From: Cristatella mucedo
Taxonomy: Eukaryota; Bryozoa; Phylactolaemata; Cristatellidae
DNA length: 64,000 nt
Reading direction: 5' to 3'
Assembly: GCA_009760855.2 (NCBI GenBank)
Contig: WPIO01000021.1
Span: 4,697,501 to 4,761,500, forward strand
Shown here one piece after another: positions 56,035 through 64,000 of the stretch; positions within the stretch are counted from its first letter, which is position 1; the number at the start of each line of letters is the position of its first letter. A model generated the notes under the pieces. That model saw only the letters and a list, made by a program, of their open reading frames with translations. It had not been told where the DNA came from and did not search any database. The position numbers were made by a program, and so were the translations under genes.

Positions 56035-56468
56035 ATACGTCTGTCTGAGTGTCTCTGAGTTGTTTAGTCAATTGACACTTGCCTTTAAACATACGGTCCA
56101 CCGTGCCAATGCGGTACTTGGGAAACTATGTTGAGGTAAAGTATCTGAGGCAAAACATCTCGTAAATAAGCAAATAGTTTACCGTCCTTTTATATTCTGT
56201 AAAGCCCTTTTTTATAACCCACTAAATTAAGTAGTAAGTAATCGGGGTTTCTGAATAGTCACGTAGCGAACTAGTACTGATGAAAAACAAGTTGAATTAT
56301 TTTAAGCTCTGATGACAAAAGATTTTCAAGTAGTTCAGGCGTCTAATAAAATGCTCACGCTTCTTCGATTCCCTCAACTTACGCACGTGTATCAAGCTCC
56401 ATTAGATTGAGCTTCTTCCACATTCTCTTGCAGGATGTCCAGCTAGCTTTTCCTTGCGCTTTCAAAGG

Positions 56469-57260
56469 ATGTCGGACAAAGAAGAAGACAGCTCAATTGA
56501 CATTGGCCGGAATCTCACCAACTGTTTTTTCATCGGCGAGGAAGGTTTGTCAGGCCTCCGCGGCAGAACGAGACTCAGCAATGCCGAGCACCTGTCGCAT
56601 AGAGGCATCGTGCCGGAAACGAGGCTAAAGAAAGCTCTGCTGCACGACAACGCCGGAGACGAAAGGCGCCTGAGCAGAGATCTCGAGAAGCTCAGCGCTC
56701 ACCGCAGGAGGGCGCTCTTCAGCAACGTCCGCAGCTCGAGAGCCTTTCAGGCCAGTCAGCATCGCAAGAAGGAGACGTGGAAACGCGAAGATCGCGACCG
56801 CCTGGCCAGGATCAACATTCCCGTCCTGCGAGCGGCGGCGCAGCCGAAGCCGCAGCCGGCGCTGCCGCGGAGCGGCAAGAGCTCGCAGGACGACTCCGAG
56901 CGGCGGCGCTCGCACGACGCTGGCGCGCTAGCGAGCGTGGAGCGCATGTACACGTCGCCGTGCTACTCGGGACGCCCGAGGCTGTACGTTCCGATTCTGC
57001 CAGTCATGGTCTTGCGCTCGGACAGCATCGAGATAGTGCGACACCGCGAGCAGACGTTCGTGTCGAGAATGCCGTCGATCGTCACCGTGCCGTCGCAGCG
57101 ACTGAACAGCTACGATCGCTACCGCGGGAAGAAATACCTCGAGTGCGGCGAGGCGGCTCGCGACGAGCGATTCGTAGCCTTGACCCAGTCGCTCTCGGTC
57201 ACGGACGGCCGTCAGGCCGCACTCGACCGCCTGCTCGCCAGATCCAAAACCGTAGCATGA
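56469..57260 (+). CDS. Uncharacterised basic protein, 263 aa
   Basis: A single long exon. A good acceptor (CACATTCTCTTGCAG, exon from 56,434) precedes the ATG at 56,469 by 35 nt, so this is likely the first coding exon after a spliced leader. The protein starts MSDKEEDSSIDIG. It has a charged, Arg-rich middle predicted helical by eye (ETRLKKALLHDN, LEKLSAHRRRALF, KKETWKREDRDRLARINIP) and then a variable Ser/Arg part. The end is hydrophobic-basic (PRLYVPILPVMVLRSDSIE, SQRLNSYDRYRGKKYLECG). No signal peptide or membrane helix. I do not recognise a family. The frame is also open upstream to the acceptor, so joining to earlier exons is possible. Codon bias matches the known genes, which supports real coding. 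Confidence 0.65.
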   Translation: MSDKEEDSSIDIGRNLTNCFFIGEEGLSGLRGRTRLSNAEHLSHRGIVPETRLKKALLHDNAGDERRLSRDLEKLSAHRRRALFSNVRSSRAFQASQHRKKETWKREDRDRLARINIPVLRAAAQPKPQPALPRSGKSSQDDSERRRSHDAGALASVERMYTSPCYSGRPRLYVPILPVMVLRSDSIEIVRHREQTFVSRMPSIVTVPSQRLNSYDRYRGKKYLECGEAARDERFVALTQSLSVTDGRQAALDRLLARSKTVA

Positions 57261-57633
57261 CCGTGAACGGACGCCGCCATTGACCTCGAGCTTGCCGCGA
57301 GCATGGGAGCTTTGAATTTTAACGACGGAGTTCAGGCGAGACGGGGAGCGAGCGAGCGAGAGGTAGACATCTTTGATGAGACAGCCGCCGCAGCATCGAG
57401 CCCTCGACATCGGTCCGCGACGACGTCGTAGAGGCCAGAAGAAGAAGTTCTGGTGAAGGCGCCGAACGTTGCGTGACGCGGCGTCCGAGCTAACAGTGCT
57501 CTCGTCGTGTGTAACCCCAACCCCAACTTACGGCATGTGCAAAACTGTTAGTTAAAATATTAGTTAAAGCAAGTGTTTTTGTTAACGATTCGCACGACAC
57601 TCGTTACGTTGCGCCCTGAGCGAAGGTACTAAC

Positions 57634-57639
57634 AATAAA
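57634..57639 (+). terminator. Poly(A) signal AATAAA
   Basis: Lies 374 nt after the stop of the 263-aa ORF in a 3' region that turns AT-rich. Confidence 0.55.
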
Positions 57640-57644
57640 CCAAA

Positions 57645-58560
57645 CGTTTTTTTTGTATTCAATTCAGGGCACCACTACTCCGCTGGCTACAGCTTCGCTT
57701 GAATTTAGTTTGAAAAAGACGTGTGCGGCGTGTGCGGCACTTCATGCAAAAGAGGCAACAGATTTCATTCAAGAAGCTCAAAAGCGAGTTCCACGCTCTT
57801 TCACTTCCACTTTCACTTTCACTTTCCCTTGCAGCACACTTTTCTCACCGCCCGCGTGAGCTGAATCCTTTCAGGTCCAATCCTGCGCTCGGTTTTCCAT
57901 TTGCCTTGTTAAGAAAAAACACGCATCGTCGGAGCGTGCGTGATGCGCAGCAGAAGCAGGAGCAGGAGTTCTGAAAAAATGTTCATGTCGGAACTAATAA
58001 TGCGCCTATCTATCAAACGACGCACTGTCCGTAAAACCTGTCGGTCTCTACGTCCGTCAAACCGGAGCACTTTATGAAGCCGCACTGCATTACTGCGGTC
58101 ATAGAGTAAGCCAAGTCTTGCAAACGAGTTCGCAATTTCTGTAGCTTAGCTTCACTTGGTGAGTCACTATGAGTCGATGGCCTGTGCTGAGATGCACTGG
58201 CCGAAGCCAGTTTCCTTTGATAAGGTAACCAAATCTCCTTCACGACGACGTCTTTTTCCACGCCGTGACTCCGTCGCATTAGCTGCTAATCCGTATCGTC
58301 CTCTCCATGGAGCTTTCCATCTTCGAGTTCATTTACACGGTCACTCACCAGAGTCACCCGGGCTCAATGAAGCCATCGCGAACCCGGTGAACCGCTTCTC
58401 CAGGGGTGTGTCAGTCCCTTTATGACCACCAACCCGTTATGTCCGTTAGGCAGACGCCGCACGAGAAGTGGGCAAATGTCGATGACAAGAGTTCAATACT
58501 GCACCGCCGACACGGCGACTACAGGTCTACTGACTATTCGCAGCAAGTTGAGGGACGAGA
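57645..58560. other. Intergenic, nothing recognised
   Basis: No gene or repeat family identified; a short (TTTCAC)n run near 57,803. Confidence 0.4.
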
Positions 58561-58562
58561 AG

Positions 58563-58750
58563 AGTTTGCATGCTGACCCTGTGCATGTCACCCCTAACCA
58601 TATTATTCATTTCGTTTGTTTTTCAAGCAGGATTTTACTCACCATTCAATTGCATTTCACTTTGCAGTAAATGTAAAGCGCCTAGAGAGAGATTGAGTTC
58701 TCTGAGGGCACTTTATCAAGTGAATTATTATTATTATTATTATTATTAAT
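58563..58750 (+). mobile_element. LINE 3' UTR and (ATT)n tail
   Basis: Near-identical to the end of the 3-kb and 6-kb LINEs (GCATGCTGACCCTGTGCATG, hairpin, (ATT)8). Extremely 5'-truncated and apparently young. Confidence 0.85.
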
Positions 58751-58789
58751 GCTGTCTTTTACTTGCTTCTGACAGCGGTAATAGTCGGG

Positions 58790-59750
58790 CCTACACTCAC
58801 TAGAAACAGCCTACCCTATATCGTCAAATGTACGCAACTTTCTTCGAGAGTCTTCCTTCTGCAATTCTTATCCAAGACACTGGAATAAGTAGCCGCCCAG
58901 CAACGATTGCATCAATTCATCAGATCTCTGTAGAAAGTTCTAATCAGCATTTAGAGCTGGCCGTTCCAAGGACACAGCTCTGCTTCGGATTTACAGCGAA
59001 CTTCTAAAAGATGCTGATCAGGGTATCAGGCCTCCATTTTTTCTCGATGCTCCTTGATTTATCAGCAGCATTGGAAACCGTCGACAGGATTGGAAGCTTT
59101 CTTCTGAAGCGCCGTGACTCGACCCGCCGGCCCAGTACTAAACTGCGTTAGATCCAACCTCAGTGAGAGATATGTCAGAGTGTAGATGCTAATGGCTGTA
59201 AGCCATCTATGGAGTTCCAAAAGTGCCGGGTCGTACCTCAGGTTTCGGTCTCAGGGCCCTCATCTTTTCGCTATCCATACTCTCCCTCTGGCAAATGTGA
59301 TAACCAAACACGATCTTGACTTTCATTTCTAAGCCGATGACACCCAGCAGGTCTATCAATCCTTCGAACCATCAAAGCCTTGCTCCTCATCGACTTACTT
59401 GATTCGCACACATCCTGTATCGACAACTTTCGTGTTCGGATGGCTATTAACATACTAAAGCTTAACGATTGTAAGACTAATCTAATTATAGACAAACTTC
59501 GGCGTCGCGTGAAATGTGGATAAATTAGCATCATTGGTTAAGCTAACATCACTTCGGTGACGTTTGCTCGTAATCTAGGCGTACTGTTTCAAAACGACTT
59601 GTCATCATGTGAATACATTTCCTTCACTGTCGTTGGCCTATTTTCAGTTAAGATAGATTTCCAAAGTCAAGACCTGCATAGATAAGAGACTGGCTGCCAA
59701 ACTAGTTCACGCTTGCGATGCACCTCGTCCGGATTACTGTACCATTCCTT
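58790..59750 (+). mobile_element. Old LINE RT-domain copy
   Basis: Decayed RT: FRAGRSKDTALLRIYSELL and LDLSAALETVDR (motif A, usually LDLSAAFDTVDH), then QSVDANGCKPSMEF, the VPQ-like segment and a FYADDTQ-like HFYADDTQ region. It is the only copy here with motif A. Confidence 0.65.
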
Positions 59751-59751
59751 C

Positions 59752-60310
59752 AATGCACTGGCTACCAGTCAAGAGACGGATTGACTTCAAGGTTTTGTCG
59801 CTCACTTTTAGGTCACTTCGTTCTTTGGCTCCAGCCTATCTCTCAGATATACTCCTCCACCAGACCACGCATCGTACCACCCGCTTTTTGGAATCCAACA
59901 GTTAACAAATACCTCGTACAAACCTTAACTCCTTTGGAGACCGTGCATTTAGTTCGTATGCTCCAAAAGCCTGAAACTCCCTTCCGACTTGCGTCAGAAC
60001 ATCCCTTGACTTGACCACATTAAAAAAGAACTTGAAAACACACCTATTTAGGGCAGCATTTAGTGGATCCCTTTGATTCGTCCTTCACGTGCTTATGCGT
60101 GCTGACACTGTGCATGCTGCCACTAACAACATTTGGATGCTGACCCTGTGCATGTCACCCCTAACCATGTTATTCATTTTGTTCGTATATCAAGCATGAT
60201 ATTACTCACCATTCAATTGCATTTCCCTTTGCATCAAATGTAAAGCGCCTAGTGAGAGATTGAGTTCGCTGAGGGCGCTTTATCAAGTGCATTGTTATTA
60301 CTATTATTAT
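59752..60310 (+). mobile_element. LINE 3' end inserted into the older copy
   Basis: Begins abruptly at TGCACTGGCTACCAGTCAAG (HWLPVKRRIDFK) and continues at high similarity to the 6-kb copy through hairpin and tail. Confidence 0.8.
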
Positions 60311-61059
60311 TCAATCCGGGATTTCCGGCCCGTGCCCTCCTTGGTCTGTGTGCTTCCCGGACCTTCACCGTTAGATTCGTCTCTCACTGGTGCGAAACTC
60401 GGCGGCTCCTCAATGGGGACAATGGCGCAGCTGCCACATCACCTGCCACTGCATATACTCTGCTGCCACTTCGGGGAGATTCTCGACAAAAGAGCAGCGG
60501 CTACGATTATCATTATTATATTCACCAAACAAGTGTTGTGCGAGCGAACCATGCGGCCATTTGACGTAACAATAATCTGAAGGGAAATAATGGCACAAGT
60601 TATCTGAATCAAACGTCTGGGTCAGCCTGCCAAAAACCATCACTAAATGTGTCATAAAAGAAAGAAATCTCTTATATTGCTCTAACAGTTTGGGTCGTTG
60701 ATGAGGTATCTCTTTTGAAATACTATGGTGGCAGGCTCACCTCCTGCTGCATATAAAATGCATATTGGAGGTTACTGTAATATTGATTATTGACTAATAC
60801 AGTGGCTCTCCGACATCGCTGATGTGTTACCGGTTGTTAACTAGCACCTGAAAGTAGCAGTCGGTTTTGTGGCAAGGTTTGTCTGGTGGCAGCGGTATAA
60901 TTTACTCGCCGCTTTCTAAAAATAACCTCTGTGTTTAACAGATTAAACAGTCTCGTTGATATTATTACGACAAGGCCTAAACGTAGGGAATTACGAGCAC
61001 GCACCTTACAATTTTCGAAGACCTCGGCTGATTAGTCAGCTTTAGAACTTTCAGATGTT
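60311..61059. other. Intergenic, nothing recognised
   Basis: No gene or repeat family identified. Confidence 0.35.
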
Positions 61060-62640
61060 GGAGATCAAGATATGACACGGGCACCACAAATGGTGTGAAA
61101 GCCGAGTGTACAAAATTTGAGACAGTGAATTAAAGGTAAAACAAATGCATGCCTCTTGGATTAGCGATGTTTTGGAGAGATCAAACTGACCGTGTTTCGG
61201 ATTGCTGTTTCTGCATCACTAACGTGAAGGGCTTCAGCAAGAAGAATAAGCATACAATTCAATATCTATCTATTTCTACCTACCGTCAGCGATGAGAACT
61301 GAAAGCACATTGAGGAGGTGGGAGTTTCTGTTCCAACTGTTATACTTGACGATATATTGACTGAGAATGACTCGAGCTCAACTAAATGTGAACTTGATGA
61401 CATGTAATGTAAATTAATGAGTTTTTTTTGATGTTCCAACGCCTAAAATAATTCGAAATCTGATCTTGATGACTTAGTGAGAGTCCTTAAACTGCCCAAA
61501 GAGTCGGCTGAAGTCTTCATTTCTAGATTAAAAGAGAAAAATTTTCTTGCACCGGACATACATTTTCGTGGTAAAGACATCGTGAGATGGAATTTATTTC
61601 GTTCTTTTCAAGAAAGAATTCACTTGTCCGTTGCAGCAACGTCGAAGGTTGGGGTTATCAATTTGAGACTAAGTGCTACGATCCAAAACTTATCTGAGAC
61701 TCTTCGCTGATTCATCGAACCACAGTTTAAAGGGAGTTTTACTTCGCAGTGGAAACAAACTATCCTTTTTGCCGATTGCGCACTCTGAACAGCTGGAAGG
61801 AACTTACGGAACACGAAAATACTACCCGGTGAAATAAAATGGGATAGACACCGAGTGGCAGATATGCATGCGGCTGGCGGCTACACGACGCATCCGTGCC
61901 TTGCACGTCTGTGAGGCATTTTTGATCATGCCCTTCATAGGAAATCAAAATTCATAGGATTCGTAGTCTCGAGCTCGTGCTCTTCGTTACCGAAAGAAAG
62001 GCTGACCAGAGCAAACACATTTCGTGCCAGGTAGTGACAACGTCCGAGAGCCTCTACGTGTCGACAGCGAGAAACTGCTCCTTCCTCCCTTGCGCATGAG
62101 GGCTGGACAAATGACAAACTATTTTAAGGCTCTGAACCAAGACGGTGACATCTTTAAGTACTTACAAGAAAAGTTCCTCGAATTAACGAAGCAAATATAA
62201 AAGCTGACATTTTCTTTGGTCCAAAGATCAGAGAATTTTTCAAAAACAACCGACGGTTTAGATGCAAAAAATTGCTGAGCCAGAGCTGCAGGCAAGGAAT
62301 GGATTTTAAGTGCGTAGTAGAGAACTTTCTCGGCAATCAAGTCTGTTGACTACGAGCGAATAATTTAGAACACGATTTAACGCTACGTGGAACTGGGCAG
62401 CAAAATAAGTGTTACGATACATTTTCCAAACTCTCGCCTTGCCTAATTCTCATCAAATGTAAGAGCATTCATCGAGGAACAGTGTGAGAGGTTCTAGCAG
62501 GAGACGTGTGAAGTGGAGCGTAGATATCAAGGCCGTTGAGATGCTAACATGATGGCCGATGATATACTGTTGGCGCCTGAGGCTCAGCTGCTGAGCATAG
62601 CAGAAAGTCAAGAAAGAGCTTAAAAGCATTAAAAGCTAAA
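61060..62640 (+). pseudogene. Decayed copy of a dispersed invertebrate ORF family
   Basis: Broken frames in order give DCCFCITNVKGFSKKNKHTI (about 61,200), VLKLPKESAEVFISRLKEKN (61,480), LFADSSNHSLKGVLLRSG and FLPIAHSEQLEG (61,705-61,800), WPERTHFVPGSDNV-like residues (62,000), DGDIFKYLQEKFLEL (62,137) and EEQCERF then ERRYQGR (62,470-62,540). I recall this order from a multicopy protein family of unknown function found in many invertebrates (Hydra, aphids). It is riddled with stops and shifts, so it is a relic. Whether the family is a transposon product is not known to me. Confidence 0.6.
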
Positions 62641-62678
62641 TGAAGGAAGACTGTGTTTAAACTGTACATTATCTACAT

Positions 62679-62865
62679 CAACGGTTCTCAACCTTCCTAA
62701 TGCCGCGACCCTTTAATACAGTTCCTCGTGTTGTGGCCACCCCAACCATAAAGTCATTGTGTGCGAAATGTGGAAATGCGTGCTTTCCGATGGTCTTAGG
62801 CCACCCCTGTGAAAGGGGCGTTCGACCCCCAGATGGGGTTGCGACCCACAGGTTGAGAACCGCTG
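62679..62865. mobile_element. SPIN-like hAT MITE, copy 2
   Basis: 187 bp from CAACGGTTCTCAACCTTCC to CACAGGTTGAGAACCGCTG, with TIRs of about 16 bp (one mismatch at the start), CAGTTCCTCGTGTTGTGGCC, TTTCCGATGGTCTTAGG and GTTCGACCCCCAG. Flanks ATCTACAT / ATCTAAAT are a one-mismatch 8-bp target duplication. Better preserved than copy 1. Confidence 0.92.
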
Positions 62866-62924
62866 ATCTAAATGGTATTGTTATTTAACGATTGTAAAAA
62901 CTCCATGCATTGCATGTGAAAGTA

Positions 62925-63202
62925 TTATAAAATAGAAATGCAGAGTGCTAAAAGATCCCAACAGGCTGGGTTAAAGCGAGTTACAGATTTTGAAAGGGCA
63001 TCCCCAAATTTACTTGAATCACTTACTAGATTAAGAAAATGAAAAATTTTTCCATTTGCAGGCCGGTGCGCGATCACGCCAAATAGGAGTCGTACTAATT
63101 GGCATGACCATGCATTCCTATTGTCAATAAGCTGCGCTGGCTGTCGTTCAAGCGCATTTTTGGATGCTACTGCTGATGTCCCAGTGTTGGAAAATTGGGC
63201 AT
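62925..63202 (-). CDS. Possible minus-strand gene, downstream exon
   Basis: Read in reverse from an acceptor (CTTCGAGAG) it continues the frame left by the exon at 63,650-63,903, giving AQFSNTGTSAVASKNALER, then CQLVRLLFGVIAHRPANGK and a C-terminus LLALCISIL with stop. Splicing is inferred from phase (1) only. No family recognised. Confidence 0.35.
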
Positions 63203-63649
63203 CTCTCGAAGGACGCGTAGACAAAGCAAGTGGTGGTAAAAGCGGCAAGACAGAGCAACGGCGCCATCTACATTATTTCCCATCTGTTTTGAGCCGCCCG
63301 GCTTGCTCTCCCAATCCATTTCCACTAGAATTTGCTTACAGAATGCAAGTTTAATGTGCAATACATCCCCCCGATGATACACGACACGACTCTTGATTTA
63401 TTAGCAGAATGCGAATAACTTGGCTGAATAGAACTAACCGCCCGACTGAACTGATGCCGTTACTGCAAGTTTCTCATTCTTCCATACCCCGCGGTCTATT
63501 TAAGTCTGTTATGAAGGAGAAGTTGTCGTCAACTGCTAATCATTGAATTTTTAGGCGCTTGAAGTCCCTTCAAGGCAGTCCTTCGATTCTTGCGTACTGA
63601 GTACCTCTAACCGTCAGCAGTCAGTTGTGACGGAAATCTATTGCCTCAC

Positions 63650-63903
63650 CAGGAAGTGAATCTTTCTGTTTTTCAGATTTTCGCCTCTCATCATTGATTA
63701 GCAGATTAATTTTCTCTAGTGGCTCACGTGCATTGCCAACAAAGGTCAAACATTTGATCAGATATTCTCCCAAAATTGGATGCCACCAACTGCTATTATT
63801 ACCCAATTCTTCCCATCTGAACAAATGCGGTTCAAATTCGTTCAAGCTTCTTCCGTTAAAGTCTCCGTCGGTATCCAAAACTTCCACCTCGGAATCACGC
63901 ATC
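63650..63903 (-). CDS. Possible minus-strand gene, upstream exon (partial gene)
   Basis: The minus strand reads MRDSEVEVLDTDGDFNGRS, then NEFEPHLFRWEELGNNSSWW and REPLEKINLLINDERRK, up to SLP|GTGAGG. It has protein-like composition and a good donor. The first Met follows an in-frame stop and a TGAAG|G acceptor-like site, so either this is the start or earlier exons lie beyond the window. Not identified; it could also be part of a mobile ORF. Confidence 0.45.
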
Positions 63904-64000
63904 CTTCAGACCCGGATGCATTAATATTATCAGCGAAAAATATCCACCTCCTGGTTCTCCATCTGTCTTCCGTGCAGCCTCCTTTTCCTGGTGGAATGGA

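Overview
The window is animal (metazoan) genomic DNA. The genes have GT-AG introns with matching phases, AATAAA poly(A) signals, and products known only from animals or eukaryotes: a SLC25A51-type mitochondrial carrier, a RABEPK-type kelch protein and a DCDC2-type doublecortin protein. Exons are GC-rich. Introns and intergenic DNA are AT-richer and crowded with decayed retroelements and microsatellites. I cannot name the species; a non-vertebrate animal is my inference from gene divergence and repeat content.

Layout. 0.4-1.6 kb: intronless SLC25A51/52-like gene (+). 2.8-8.0 kb: SINE and LINE debris (+ and -). 8.3-11.4 kb: two-exon RABEPK orthologue (+). 11.4-20.8 kb: more LINE/SINE copies, including one LINE inserted into another, plus a 28-bp perfect hairpin. 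20.9-33.8 kb: a nine-exon gene (+) whose exon phases all agree and whose CDS totals 2,568 nt (855 aa). It encodes two doublecortin domains like DCDC2, a low-complexity linker, and a last exon with about eleven IQ motifs. Its fifth intron holds a signal peptide plus start of a MAM domain, cut off by a LINE. 34-52 kb: no confident host gene; LINE copies, a 1.39-kb solo LTR, an 11-bp minisatellite and a SPIN-like hAT element nested in a LINE. 52.5-57.3 kb: one or two uncharacterised GC-rich genes (+) between long GA/CT microsatellites. 58.6-60.3 kb: LINE copies. 61-62.9 kb: a decayed copy of a dispersed invertebrate ORF family and a second SPIN-like element. 62.9-64 kb: a possible minus-strand gene running off the window.

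Repeat biology. One CR1/L2-like LINE clade dominates. Its copies end in a conserved hairpin (AAGCGCC...GGCGCTT) and an (ATT)n tail. A tRNA-derived SINE carries the same 3' end, so the LINE machinery probably mobilises it. A second tRNA-derived SINE, a second LINE subfamily and two short hAT elements of the SPIN (Space Invaders) type complete the picture. The SPIN copies have near-perfect 8-bp target duplications.

The host genes show no operon-like link: NAD+ transport into mitochondria, Rab9-type trafficking and a microtubule/calmodulin-type ciliary protein are independent units. The most unusual gene is the DCX-IQ fusion; the most unusual mobile DNA is the SPIN pair.
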